Assembly: GCA_963766765.1 (NCBI GenBank)
Contig: CAVYBR010000014.1
Coordinates: 390,009-454,008, forward strand
DNA length: 64,000 bases
Source of the DNA: JACCQS01 sp963766765
GTDB lineage: Bacteria; Actinomycetota; Actinomycetes; Mycobacteriales; Geodermatophilaceae
Reading direction: 5' to 3'
How positions within the stretch are numbered: the first letter of the stretch is position 1; each line of letters starts with the position of its first letter. Of this stretch, positions 26,030 through 37,234 are shown in pieces. The notes under the pieces were generated by a model, which ran no database searches, was not told the DNA's origin, and worked only from the letters and a program-made list of their open reading frames with translations. Both the position numbers and the translations under genes were made by a program.

Positions 26030-27612
26030 TGCAGTCGCTCCGCGATGTGGTCGCCGACGCGCAGGGCGTTGGCGATGGCGGTCAGCGAGGGGTTGACCGC
26101 TCCGATGCTCGGGAAGAAGCTCGTGTCGACGACGTAGAGGTTGTCGAGGTCGTGGGCCTTGCAGTTGATGTCGAGGGCGGAGTCTTCGGGGTCACGGCCG
26201 AAGCGGACCGTGCCCGCCTGATGCGCGGTGGCACCGATGGGCATGCCCTTGTGCAGGTAGATGCTGTGCGACAGGAGATGACGTTCGTGCATGCCCAAGT
26301 GGCCGAGCATGTCCTGCAGTTTGTGCCGCAGTCGTTTCAGCCCGGCGATGTTGTTCTTCTCGTCGAGGGCCAGGTGGATGCCGCCGTGCCGGTCCAGCGT
26401 GACACGGTTGTCGGCGAGGGGCAGGTCCTCTCCGCACAGCCAGAAGTCGACCGCGTGGTGGGCGAGCACCTCGAACGGCATGTCGGGGGCGACGGCCCCG
26501 GCCCAGCGGGGCGCTTCACCGTGGATCTGCTCGGAGTCCGACTTGCCGAGCATCTGGATGCCGCCGAGGGGGTAGTCCCAGTCGTCGGATCCCAGGTACC
26601 AGTCGTGCAGCGCCAGGGTCTTCTGGAACCTGGTGTCGTTCGGTTCCCTGGACACGGCCATCAGGGCCAGGTTGTTGTGCCGCATGTAGTGCCGGCCCAC
26701 CACGTCCGAGTTGTTGGCCAGGCCCCGCGGATGCCGGTCGTCCGCCGAACGCAGCAGCAGGACGGCGGAGTTGACGGCGCCGCAGGCGACGACCACGATG
26801 TCGGCGCTGAACTCCACGGTTGAGGCGTCCCCGTCCCCCACTGTCGCGACGACCGAGGTCACGCTGCGGCCGGTCGCGTCCGTGTCGAGACGCCGCACGT
26901 CCGCATGGGTGAGCATCTCGACGTTGGGATGTTCGAGGGCCGGGTCGACGCAGATGACCTGCGCGTCGGACTTCGCGCCGACCAGGCAGGGGAATCCGTC
27001 GACGCGGTCGCAGCGTATGCAGGCGCTGGTGTGGGTGGCCCGGCCCCGGTCGTCCTGGGTGAGGTTCACCCCGATGGGAAGGTGAAAGGGGTGCAGGCCC
27101 TGCTTCTCCAGGTCGTGGCTGAGTTGCTGAATGCGCGGCTCGTGCTGGACCGGCGGGTGGGCGTACTGGGCGCTGGTGGGGCCCTCGGTCGGGTCCTCGC
27201 CGTGCCGGCCGTGGACGAGGTAGAGATGTTCGGCCTGCGTGTAGTACGGCTCCAGTTCCTCGTAGCTCAGTGGCCAGGCCGGGGACACGCCGTCGTGGTG
27301 GCGCAGTTCACCGAAGTCCTCGGGGCGCATGCGGAAGAGCGCTGCGCCGTAGAACTTGGTGTTGCCGCCCACGTAGTAATTGACCTCGGGCGGGAACTGG
27401 TTTCCGTCTTTGTCGTACCAGAACTCCGGGGCGCGGTATTTCCCCTTGACGAAGACCGCGGTGGATTCCCAGTTGTCGCGTTCGCGGGGCAGATAGTCAC
27501 CGCGTTCGAGAAGGAGGATCCGTTTTCCGGTGGGTGCCAGCCGGTGGGCAATGGTGCCACCGCCCGCACCGGTGCCGACAATGATGACGTCGTAGTGCTG
27601 CGCGTCGGTCAT
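26026..27612 (-). CDS. GMC-family FAD-dependent oxidoreductase (528 aa)
   Basis: The N-terminal FAD-binding motif is DVIIVGTGAGGGTIAHRLAP (about residues 8-27), followed by a glutamate-containing LLLERGD. VGGNTKFYGAALFRMRP is the conserved GMC loop at the flavin. The C-terminal half has HQAGTVRFGRDPEDSALD with the active-site-region His, and NLYVVDTSFFPS plus NPSLTAIANALRVGDHIAE. GMC enzymes oxidise alcohols such as sugars, choline or sterols. I chose the ATG at 27,610-27,612 because the FAD motif begins directly after it; an in-frame start 132 bases upstream gives an unlikely extension. It is first in an operon with DUF2252 and GH15. Confidence 0.9.
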   Translation of the reverse strand: MTDAQHYDVIIVGTGAGGGTIAHRLAPTGKRILLLERGDYLPRERDNWESTAVFVKGKYRAPEFWYDKDGNQFPPEVNYYVGGNTKFYGAALFRMRPEDFGELRHHDGVSPAWPLSYEELEPYYTQAEHLYLVHGRHGEDPTEGPTSAQYAHPPVQHEPRIQQLSHDLEKQGLHPFHLPIGVNLTQDDRGRATHTSACIRCDRVDGFPCLVGAKSDAQVICVDPALEHPNVEMLTHADVRRLDTDATGRSVTSVVATVGDGDASTVEFSADIVVVACGAVNSAVLLLRSADDRHPRGLANNSDVVGRHYMRHNNLALMAVSREPNDTRFQKTLALHDWYLGSDDWDYPLGGIQMLGKSDSEQIHGEAPRWAGAVAPDMPFEVLAHHAVDFWLCGEDLPLADNRVTLDRHGGIHLALDEKNNIAGLKRLRHKLQDMLGHLGMHERHLLSHSIYLHKGMPIGATAHQAGTVRFGRDPEDSALDINCKAHDLDNLYVVDTSFFPSIGAVNPSLTAIANALRVGDHIAERLQ

Positions 27613-27836
27613 GCCCGCCACCGTCCTCGGAACGTGCTCCGGTCCTGCCGGTGAAAAAAGGGGCGTCCAGCCCGACCACCAACGTATCCCCGGGGGCTGG
27701 TTCCGGCGAGTTGGGCTGTTCGGGTGAGCCGCGGTGCCGGACACTGCGGGTTGCGTACAGCTTGGCGATCATCGTCAGCGCGGTCATGGCCGCCCGGTGA
27801 GGACCCCGTGACCGCCCCGCCGAGACCGGTCGGCCG

Positions 27837-28766
27837 TCACAGGATCGCGAGGGGATTGACGGGGGAGCCGGTCGCCGCGGGCAGCCGGAGCGGGGCGATC
27901 ACGCAGAGGAACGACCAGCGGTCTTCCTGAGCGCAGATCGGCGTGAGGTCCTCGAACCGCAGGTGGTCGAGCAGATGCAGTCCCATCGCGTGCACGGCGA
28001 GCACATGCACCGGGAACGCGACCCCCTGCACCGCGCTCGGGGCCGTGTCGTTGTTCCCGTCACTGCCGAGCACGGCCACTTCCCGTTCGGCCAGGAACTC
28101 CAAGGCGGTCGGATGGAGTCCGGCACGCGCGCCGGCGACGTCCCAGGGGCCCAACTCCTCCCGGCGTCGACGGTGTCCGACCCGTACGAGGAGGATGTCG
28201 CCCCGGCCGGCCCGGACCCCCTGCTGTGCCTCGGCGGCAGCGAGGTCGTCGGCCCTCACGTGCGTTCCGGGTTCGAGCCAGGGGACGCCGTGCAGCCGGG
28301 GGATGTCGAGGAGGACCCCGCGTCCGGCGATGCCGTCGCGGGCCAGGTCGACGGACAGGGCGCTTGCTCCGTCCGGCGACAGCGCGTCCGCCGCAGGTAC
28401 GCCGCCGTGCAGGGTTCCGTCGTAGACGACGTGGCTCAGCGCGTCGAGGTGGCTGTCCACATCGCCGTGGATGTTCATGGCGAATCGGTCCCGGGCGAAT
28501 TCCAGGCCTGTCGAGCCGGGTCTTCCGTCGGCGGGAGCGGTGAGCCGGTGCTGGGCCGGATCGGCGTTGTCCGGTCCGGTACGGGTCTCCACAGGAGCGG
28601 CGAGCGACACCGTACGTCCCGTCCGCACCTCGCGAACGGCTGCCAGAACGTGTTCCTCGGTGATCGTGTCCAGTGCGCCCCGGCGCGAGGCGCCGGGGGC
28701 CGTGGCGCGCAGATGTCGGTGGAGGCGCCGGAATTCGGCCTCGCTCAGCTCGCCGGGCGACCACAT
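27837..28766 (-). CDS. Cyclase-family protein (kynurenine formamidase-like metal hydrolase)
   Basis: The signature H-x-x-x-D-x-H-x-D-A-x-x-H appears as MNIHGDVDSHLDALSHVVYD, which binds the metals in this alpha/beta hydrolase-unrelated family. Downstream are GRGVLLDIPRLHGVPWLEPG, RAGRGDILLVRVGHRRR and VAVLGSDGNNDTAPS, and near the end VHVLAVHAMGLHLLDHL. From the ATG at 28,764-28,766 (GGTGGGGG upstream) it has 309 residues, matching the family. Members hydrolyse N-formylkynurenine or cyclic amides; the substrate here is unknown. It is divergent from the DUF389 gene across 128 bp. Confidence 0.82.
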   Translation of the reverse strand: MWSPGELSEAEFRRLHRHLRATAPGASRRGALDTITEEHVLAAVREVRTGRTVSLAAPVETRTGPDNADPAQHRLTAPADGRPGSTGLEFARDRFAMNIHGDVDSHLDALSHVVYDGTLHGGVPAADALSPDGASALSVDLARDGIAGRGVLLDIPRLHGVPWLEPGTHVRADDLAAAEAQQGVRAGRGDILLVRVGHRRRREELGPWDVAGARAGLHPTALEFLAEREVAVLGSDGNNDTAPSAVQGVAFPVHVLAVHAMGLHLLDHLRFEDLTPICAQEDRWSFLCVIAPLRLPAATGSPVNPLAIL

Positions 28767-28894
28767 GCCCCCACCCTGCGCCAGGTACCGGATCCTCGCA
28801 CGCCGGGTTGCCGGGTTCGGGGACCGCCCCGTTAATGGATGGGCGACTGCCGGGGCGCACATCCGGCGCACCGCACCGATCCGCGGAGGTCCGG

Positions 28895-29858
28895 ATGGAC
28901 CTGATCCATGTCCGAGCGGTGTGTCCGCCGGACCTCAGGGAACGCACCATGGCCCTGCTGACGCCGAGCCGTGTGTCCTGAACCTTTTTTCGCAGACGGG
29001 CAGCGTACGCAATCCCGACGGTGACGCCATCGAGTGCGACCTCCTGACCGGAGCCGCGAACGAGGTGTTGCGCGGTCTGCGGGACCTCGGACTGGAGCAC
29101 CGTGGCTCCATCGTCCTCGATCCGGTGGACACGGTGTTCTCCGAACGCGCGGCCAGAGCCGGGGCCGAGGAGCTCGGGGCCGAGTTGCGCGCGCCCGTGT
29201 GGGAGCAGGTGGAGGCCCGGATCCGGGCCGAGGGCAGATACCCCCCCCGAGCTTCTATCTCTTCCTCGTCATCGCCGGAGTGATCGGTGCCGTGGGCATC
29301 ATCACCAACTCCCAGATCCTCATCGTCGCGGCCATGGTGGTCGGGCCCGAGTACGGGGCCATCACCAGCATCGCGCTCGGCATCGACCACCGCGCCCGGC
29401 CGAGAATCGAACAGGGCCTCATGGCGCTGCTCGTGGGCTTCCTGCTGGTCGTTGCCGCGACCTTCCTCTTCGCCCTCCTCGTCCGGGGCTTCGGGCTGCG
29501 GCCGGAGGCCTTCGAACGGGGGCTGAGACCCGTCTCGAATCTGATCAACACCCCCAACTTCTTCTCGGCCGTGGTGGCGGTGCTGGCCGGGATCGTCGGC
29601 ATCGTCTCGCTGGCCGAGGCCCGGACGAGCGCACTGCTCGGCGTCTTCATCTCGGTGACGACCATTCCGGCGGCGGCCGACATCGGGGTCTCGTGTGCCT
29701 ACGCCAGCTGGGACGAGGCCTGGGGTTCGTTGCTCCAACCGCTGCTCAACATCGTCGTACTGATCGTGGTCGGCACCGGCACGCTCAGGTGCCAGCGGGC
29801 GATCTGGCGCCGGGTGGGCGCACGTCGGCACGAGCGCGCGGTCAGGCGGCAGGCGTAG
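28895..29858 (+). CDS. DUF389-family membrane protein (two frameshifts)
   Basis: Starting at the ATG at 28,895 with GGAGG upstream, the protein begins MDLIHVRAVCPPDLRERTMA, continues in a second frame as CVLNLFSQTGSVRNPDGDAI, and in a third as SFYLFLVIAGVIGAVGIITN and SQILIVAAMVVGPEYGAITS. The latter is the hallmark of DUF389. Five or more membrane segments follow. The breaks are near 28,960 and at a run of eight C at about 29,243-29,250, so a homopolymer error is likely. About 320 residues. No function is established for the family. It overlaps the convergent membrane-protein gene by 17 bp. Confidence 0.8.
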
Positions 29859-31212
29859 CAGCGGACGGCGTGTCATGAGTGTCGCTGTCCAGGAACTCGC
29901 GGATCGCGAAGGCGATCAACACGATCACCAACGTCCACAACACGACCGCCACGGTGGGGTAGTTCCAGGTGAACAGGACGATCGCGGCTACCGCCAGGAT
30001 CACGCCGCCGATCCACTGCTTGTAGCGGTGGACGAACCGGCCGACCGCCCCCAACGGGAGCCCCGCCGACACGGAAGCGTCCCGTAGGGAGCCGATGGCC
30101 TTGCGGCAGCCCGTACGGGTGAGGACGGCGACCCGGGACGGGCCCACGAGGAAGGCCCCGACAGCCGTCACCAGAGCGACCGCCCCGACCGTCCGCACGC
30201 CGGCGCGCAGGAACCTGACCAGCGCGTCGAACACCGCACCGGCGGCTGCGTCGGACGCCCCGGCGGGCAGATGGTCGAGGTAGACGGCTCGCAGGACGGT
30301 GAGCGTGATGCCGAGCAGCAGCATGGCGGCGAACACCCCCAGCGCGGCCCCGATCAGGGCCCGGCGGCGGTGCACGGCCAGGTAGACGCCTGCGGCGGCG
30401 ATCAGTACGACGATGAGGGGGAGCCAGCTGCCGATGATCTCCAGCACCCTCAGATACCACTTGATCTCGTCGACGTCTTCCGACGCGAACACCACGAACT
30501 CCGTGTGGACGGCCGGGATACGAGCGGCCGGCTTGAAGCCTGCGCTGACCAGTCGGTCCTTGACCTGGGCCACGATCGGTCCCACATCGATGGCGACCTG
30601 ACCGTTCTTGACGGACACCGCGGCGTCGGACTCGCCTGTGAGGGCCTTGTCGATCGCGCTGTGGGCCCTGCGGTTCGCGTTCACCCAGACGGTGTCGAAG
30701 GCACTGCTGGAGACCACCCGCTCCACGGTGTCGCTGACCAGGCTCTTCAGGCCGCTGGTGATCGGGCCCTTCAGGTTGCCGAGCAGTTCGGCCGTCTTCG
30801 GCGGGGCCCCTTTCTGCGCCGCCGCCCGCTCCAGCTCCTTGACCAGTGCCTCCACGTCGACCTGCGCCAGGACCGCTGTGGTGACCCGGTTGGTGATCGC
30901 CTTCTGTACGTCCGGATTGCTCGCCAGCGGCCCGACGGTGGCGACGTAGCGGTCCGTGTCCCGCACGATGCTGTTCGCCCAGACCGCGACGACGGCCAGC
31001 AGCGACAACAGCGAGGCGAGAAGGATCAGCAGGACCGACCCCGTAGACCGGAACCAGTGGTGTCGCGCGGCCGGCGACCGCCCGGTGCTCTCCAGGGCCC
31101 TCACCCTGCGCCGCAGCTCGTCCAGTTCATCGCGTTCCCGCGCCGACCGCTGATCGCCGGGCGGGCCCGCGGAGGGCTCGTCCGGGTCCGGTGGAGGTGT
31201 GCTGCTCGTCAT
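29842..31212 (-). CDS. Integral membrane protein of unknown function (456 aa)
   Basis: The start at 31,210-31,212 gives a Pro-rich, charged N-terminus with a short heptad-like ELDELRRRVRALES segment. A first membrane helix follows (SVLLILLASLLSLLAVVAVW, about residues 56-76), then a roughly 160-residue region outside the membrane beginning VRDTDRYVATVGPLASNPDV. Four or five more helices follow, including LPLIVVLIAAAGVYLAV, GVFAAMLLLGITLTVL and VILAVAAIVLFTW. The RDTDRYVATVAPLA-type segment recurs in actinomycete proteins of this architecture. I cannot assign a function. Confidence 0.8.
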   Translation of the reverse strand: MTSSTPPPDPDEPSAGPPGDQRSARERDELDELRRRVRALESTGRSPAARHHWFRSTGSVLLILLASLLSLLAVVAVWANSIVRDTDRYVATVGPLASNPDVQKAITNRVTTAVLAQVDVEALVKELERAAAQKGAPPKTAELLGNLKGPITSGLKSLVSDTVERVVSSSAFDTVWVNANRRAHSAIDKALTGESDAAVSVKNGQVAIDVGPIVAQVKDRLVSAGFKPAARIPAVHTEFVVFASEDVDEIKWYLRVLEIIGSWLPLIVVLIAAAGVYLAVHRRRALIGAALGVFAAMLLLGITLTVLRAVYLDHLPAGASDAAAGAVFDALVRFLRAGVRTVGAVALVTAVGAFLVGPSRVAVLTRTGCRKAIGSLRDASVSAGLPLGAVGRFVHRYKQWIGGVILAVAAIVLFTWNYPTVAVVLWTLVIVLIAFAIREFLDSDTHDTPSAATPAA

Positions 31213-31629
31213 GGTCACAGGAGACCCGTGCTGATCCGACCCCGCGACCCGGACGGGCCGACGGGTTGAATACCGCACTGAGGTGCGGCGGCTTCTGCCC
31301 GGTGCTGCAAGGGCATTCGGAGGCTGGGGGGAGTTCTCCATGTCATGACCATCCAGGGGTGAGGCCCTGAACGATGAATTCGCTGAAATGGGACCGATCG
31401 ACTATGTGGTCGTCGAATTTCCCGGCAACCGAATGACGGGCGAGGGTTCTCCCCTCCTGGTCGACTTGGTGGATCGCGGCCTCATTCGGATTTGACAGCG
31501 CCGGCGGCGGGCCGGACATCTGGCGGGAGGCCAGACCCCCGCACCGCATGATCGTGCGGGCTGTTCTGCGGACCGGTCCCGGGTCTCCTTCCTGGGCTCC
31601 GAACAGCCTCGGAAACGATGCCCCTCCGG
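31213..31629. other. Intergenic region with no recognisable gene
   Basis: Upstream of the minus-strand membrane-protein start and up to the IS481 scar I see no frame with protein-like sequence. It may hold the promoter of the membrane protein and further eroded transposon DNA. Confidence 0.5.
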
Positions 31630-31741
31630 GCCCCGCCCGGAAGCCGCGGGAACGGGAGCAGGAACCGTTGTCGGTCAGCACCCGGATCTCGCTGCAGGCC
31701 AGGCGGGAGTGATCGTCGACGGCGCTCCCGAGCTTCTTCCG
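31630..31741 (-). pseudogene. IS481-family transposase scar, three conserved blocks fused
   Basis: On the minus strand the frame reads KKLGS, AVDDHSRLACSEI and RVLTDNGSCSRSRGFR without interruption. These correspond to three separated blocks of the IS481/rve integrase core: V-K-K-L-G, the D-D-H-S-R-L-A block with the first catalytic Asp, and the L-T-D-N-G-S block with the second. The stretches normally between them are missing, as is everything beyond. No terminal inverted repeats are visible. Confidence 0.65.
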
Positions 31742-31788
31742 CGGTCGAACCAGAAACGGTCAAAACATGCCTGGAATATCGCAAGGGG

Positions 31789-31812
31789 GGATAATTTACC
31801 CACCGTGGGTAC
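31789..31812 (+). promoter_or_regulatory. Possible SigB-type stress promoter
   Basis: GGAT at 31,789-31,792, then 14 bases, then GGGTAC at 31,807-31,812 fits the Streptomyces SigB-group consensus (G-N-N-T, 14-16 bases, GGGTAC). It lies 45 bases upstream of the ATG of the small hydrophilic protein. Confidence 0.35.
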
Positions 31813-31857
31813 GCATGTCCGGCGTACCCCACTGACCATGAAAAGGCAGACCCGGCC

Positions 31858-32223
31858 ATGTCGAAGAAACCACGTTCGTCCGAGCCATCACACGGAAAGG
31901 GTCCCAGCCGTCACGAGGGCACCGGACAGCACGGCTGGTCGCCCGATGTGGACGAGACGCACCAGCAGGACAACCCGAGTGCCCGCCGCTCCTTCCGTAC
32001 GGCTGAGCAGGCCGGCGAAAGGGGACGGGGCCGGACGAAGTCGCCGGAGGAGAAGAAGTCCGTTCCTGGCGACACGGTCGAAGGTCACGGTGCAAGCGGC
32101 GAGGAGTACGGCAACGCGGACGAGAAGGGCAGACACGACACCGGGCGCAAGGGCCGCTCCCAGCGTCCCAGCGGTTCCAAGGACGCTTCTGCCACGACCG
32201 GCGTGGACCCGCAGGACCCGTAG
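31858..32223 (+). CDS. Small, highly hydrophilic, probably disordered protein (121 aa)
   Basis: The protein is almost free of hydrophobic residues and rich in Gly, Ser, Lys, Arg, Glu and His (GKGPSRHEGTGQHGWSPDVD, then RGRGRTKSPEEKKSVPGDTV), so it is probably unstructured. Start at ATG 31,858. Such proteins occur widely in Streptomyces, often in stress regulons; a possible SigB-type promoter stands upstream. No function can be assigned. A strong hairpin terminator follows 21 bases after the stop. Confidence 0.7.
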   Translation: MSKKPRSSEPSHGKGPSRHEGTGQHGWSPDVDETHQQDNPSARRSFRTAEQAGERGRGRTKSPEEKKSVPGDTVEGHGASGEEYGNADEKGRHDTGRKGRSQRPSGSKDASATTGVDPQDP

Positions 32224-32244
32224 GTACTCGCAGGCTCCGCTGCC

Positions 32245-32281
32245 CGGGCGCCGAACGGACCGCTGACCCGTTCGGCGCCCG
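32245..32281. terminator. Bidirectional terminator between the small hydrophilic protein gene and hypE
   Basis: A perfect 14-bp stem (CGGGCGCCGAACGG at 32,245-32,258 with its complement at 32,268-32,281) with a 9-base loop lies between two convergent genes. It probably ends the hydrogenase operon as well. Confidence 0.8.
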
Positions 32282-32316
32282 GACGACCCCGGCTTCCCCT
32301 GCAAGCGAAGCCCCTG

Positions 32317-33396
32317 TCAGCAGATCCGCGGAAGTTGCTCCCCGATCGGCAGATCGACCACCCGCGTTCCCCCCAGGCCGGTACGGGCCACGACCATGCC
32401 GGGATGCGCCTCGACGGCCTCACCGATGATCACGGAGTCCGCGCCCAGAGGATGGGCTCGCATCGCCTCCAGGACGGCCTCGGCGTGCTCGCGCGGGACG
32501 AACGCCACCAGCTTGCCCTCGTTGGCGATGTACATGGGGTCCAGTCCGAGAATGGCGCAGGCATTGGCCACGGCCGGTGGGACCGGGACGTCGCGTTCCC
32601 GGATGACCACCCCGGCGCCGGAGGCCTCCGCGATCTCGTTGAGCGTGGCCGCCAGGCCGCCTCGGGTGGGATCGCGCAGTACGTGCAGATCCGGGGTGAC
32701 GGCGAGCATGGCGTCGACCAGGCCGCCGAGCGCCGCACAGTCGCTCTTGATCTCCACTCCGAATTCCAGGCCCTCGCGAACGCTCATGACCGCCACCCCG
32801 TGAACGCCGATGGCGCCACTGACGATCACGACGTCGCCGGGGACGACCCGCTGCGGACGCAGGTCGACGCCCGCGGGGACGAGACCGACGCCCGCGGTGT
32901 TGATATAGATCCCGTCGCCATGGCCGGCCTCCACCACCTTGGTGTCGCCGGTGGCCACCTCCACACCGGCGGTGCGCGCGGCCGCACCCAGCGCCTCGGA
33001 CACCCGCGTGACCACGTCCAGCTCGACACCCTCCTCCAGGATGAATCCGCAGGAGAGGTAGGCGGCGCGGGCGCCACTCATGGCGAGGTCGTTGACGGTG
33101 CCGTTGACCGCCAGGTCACCGATGCTGCCGCCGGGGAAGAACAGCGGCCGCACCACGTAGGAGTCGGTGGAGAACGCCAGCCGGGCACCGCCCAGGGAGA
33201 GGACGGCGGCATCACCCATCTGGGCGAGCACCTCGCCCCCGAACGCGGGCGCGAAGATCTGCTGGACCAGTTCGGCGGAGAGGACTCCACCCCCACCGTG
33301 GCCCATGACGACACGCGGCCGGTCGCGCAGGGGCGCCGGACACGTCCACGCCTCGACGTCCAGAGCGGGGGCGCGGAGATCAGTGGTGTCAGACAA
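32317..33396 (-). CDS. hypE: Hydrogenase maturation protein HypE
   Basis: HypE dehydrates the carbamoyl group received from HypF to make the cyanide ligand of the NiFe site. The 359-residue protein shows VVMGHGGGGVLSAELVQQIF near the N-terminus, FSTDSYVVRPLFFPGGSIGD and AVNGTVNDLAMSGARAAYLS in the PurM-like ATP-binding domain, and a C-terminus ending LPRIC, where the final Cys carries the cyanide. The start is a TTG at 33,394-33,396 inside the end of hypD (8-bp overlap), supported by GGAGG about 8 bases upstream. It is the last gene of the cluster. Confidence 0.95.
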   Translation of the reverse strand: MSDTTDLRAPALDVEAWTCPAPLRDRPRVVMGHGGGGVLSAELVQQIFAPAFGGEVLAQMGDAAVLSLGGARLAFSTDSYVVRPLFFPGGSIGDLAVNGTVNDLAMSGARAAYLSCGFILEEGVELDVVTRVSEALGAAARTAGVEVATGDTKVVEAGHGDGIYINTAGVGLVPAGVDLRPQRVVPGDVVIVSGAIGVHGVAVMSVREGLEFGVEIKSDCAALGGLVDAMLAVTPDLHVLRDPTRGGLAATLNEIAEASGAGVVIRERDVPVPPAVANACAILGLDPMYIANEGKLVAFVPREHAEAVLEAMRAHPLGADSVIIGEAVEAHPGMVVARTGLGGTRVVDLPIGEQLPRIC

Positions 33397-34516
33397 CGGG
33401 GGTCACCTCCCGGGCCTTGTCGGCGGGCATGTCCAGTCGCCGGTAGAGGTAGTACGCGGCGCAGGCTCCCTCGCTGGAGACCATGGTTGCTCCCAGCGGC
33501 GTACGGGGGGTGCACAGGGTGCCGAAGGCCTCGCACTCGTGCGGCTTGAGCAGCCCCTGGAGAACCTCTCCGCTGCGGCACTCGGCGGGTTCCTCGGTCC
33601 GGATGCCGTCGACCGAGAAACGGTACTCGGCGTCGTGGTCGCGATACTTGGACGACAGCCGCCAGCCGCTGTCCGGGATCACCCCGATGCCGCGCCAGGC
33701 ACGGTCGGTGACCTCGAAGACGTCCTCCAGCATGGCGCGGGCGGCCGGGTTGCCCTCCGGGCGGACTGCACGGGCGTAGGCGTTGTCGACGGTGTGCTCA
33801 CCGCGTTCCAGTTGACGGACGGCTCGGCGCACCCCTTCGAGGATGTCCAGTGGCTCGAAGCCCGTCACGACGATCGGAACGCGGAAGCGTTCGGCCAGTT
33901 CCGGGTACTCCCCCACGCCCATCACGCTGCAGACGTGGCCGGCCGCGAGGAAGCCCTGCACCCGGCAGCTCGGCGACGACATGATCGCCTCGATGGCCGG
34001 GGGTACTCGGACATGGGACACCAGCATGCTGAAGTTCTCGATGCCCAGCTTCCGGGCCTGATGGACCGTCATGGCGTTGGGGGGTGCCGTCGTCTCGAAG
34101 CCGATACCGAAGAACACCACCTCGCGGTCCGGGTTCTGCTGAGCGACCCGCAGGGCGTCCAGCGGCGAGTAGACGACGCGCACGTCACCGCCTTCCCCGC
34201 GGACCTGGAACAGGTCCCGTCCCGTGCCCGGCACGCGCAGCATGTCACCGAAGGAGCAGAAGATCACCTCCGGCCGGGAGGCGATCTCCAGAGCCTTGTC
34301 GATGACCTCCAGCGGGGTCACGCAGACAGGGCAGCCAGGCCCGTGGATCAACTCGACCTCCTTCGGCAGGAGTTGGTCGATGCCATGCCGGATGATGCTG
34401 TGCGTCTGTCCTCCGCACACCTCCATCAGGGCCCACGGCCTGGTCACCGTGGCGTGGATGTCGTCGAGGAGCCGACGCGCCAGCTCCGGATCCTGGAACT
34501 CGTCGATGTACTTCAC
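33389..34516 (-). CDS. hypD: Hydrogenase maturation protein HypD
   Basis: HypD is the [4Fe-4S] scaffold on which Fe(CN)2CO is assembled with HypC. The motifs are all present: LMEVCGGQTHSIIRHGIDQL, ELIHGPGCPVCVTPLEVIDK, VVFFGIGFETTAPPNAM and, towards the C-terminus, the conserved Cys segments SGEVLQGLLKPHECEAFGTL. The start is the GTG at 34,514-34,516, which shares its first base with the TAG stop of hypC, giving 375 residues, the normal length. Confidence 0.95.
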   Translation of the reverse strand: MKYIDEFQDPELARRLLDDIHATVTRPWALMEVCGGQTHSIIRHGIDQLLPKEVELIHGPGCPVCVTPLEVIDKALEIASRPEVIFCSFGDMLRVPGTGRDLFQVRGEGGDVRVVYSPLDALRVAQQNPDREVVFFGIGFETTAPPNAMTVHQARKLGIENFSMLVSHVRVPPAIEAIMSSPSCRVQGFLAAGHVCSVMGVGEYPELAERFRVPIVVTGFEPLDILEGVRRAVRQLERGEHTVDNAYARAVRPEGNPAARAMLEDVFEVTDRAWRGIGVIPDSGWRLSSKYRDHDAEYRFSVDGIRTEEPAECRSGEVLQGLLKPHECEAFGTLCTPRTPLGATMVSSEGACAAYYLYRRLDMPADKAREVTPVV

Positions 34517-34818
34517 TACTTGCGCACCTCTTCCACCGGGTCCACGCCCGCCTCCACCGCCGCCGTTTCCCAGGGGTCGCCGAACTCCTCCTGCAACAGG
34601 CCGAGTTCGGCGAAGAGTTCGAGCGTCTGCCGCGCCGACTCCTCGTCCAGCCGTTGCAGGGCGAACCCGACGTGGACGATGGCGTACTCGCCGACCTGGA
34701 GGTCGGGCAGGTACTCCAGGCACACCTCCTTGACCACGCCGCCGAAGTCGACGGTGGCCATCCGGGTGCCGTCCCGTTCCTCGATGTCCATCACTCTGCC
34801 GGGTACCGCCAGGCACAT
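34516..34818 (-). CDS. hypC: Hydrogenase maturation chaperone HypC
   Basis: A 100-residue protein opening MCLAVPGRVMDIEERDG; the essential Cys2 that binds the iron complex is present. VDFGGVVKEVCLEYLPDLQV and GEYAIVHVGFALQRLDEESA complete the OB-like fold. GAGGAG lies upstream of the ATG. HypC carries the Fe(CN)2CO unit between HypD and the large-subunit precursor. It lies 30 bp after hypF and overlaps hypD by one base. Confidence 0.95.
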   Translation of the reverse strand: MCLAVPGRVMDIEERDGTRMATVDFGGVVKEVCLEYLPDLQVGEYAIVHVGFALQRLDEESARQTLELFAELGLLQEEFGDPWETAAVEAGVDPVEEVRK

Positions 34819-34848
34819 GAGCCTCTCCTCGCTGTGGGTCGCGCTTGC

Positions 34849-37230
<2,382 letters not shown>

Positions 37231-37234
<4 letters not shown>

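Noticed and set aside
31482..31859. 125-codon minus-strand frame
   Set aside because: It covers the IS481 scar in the wrong frame and has no protein-like character.
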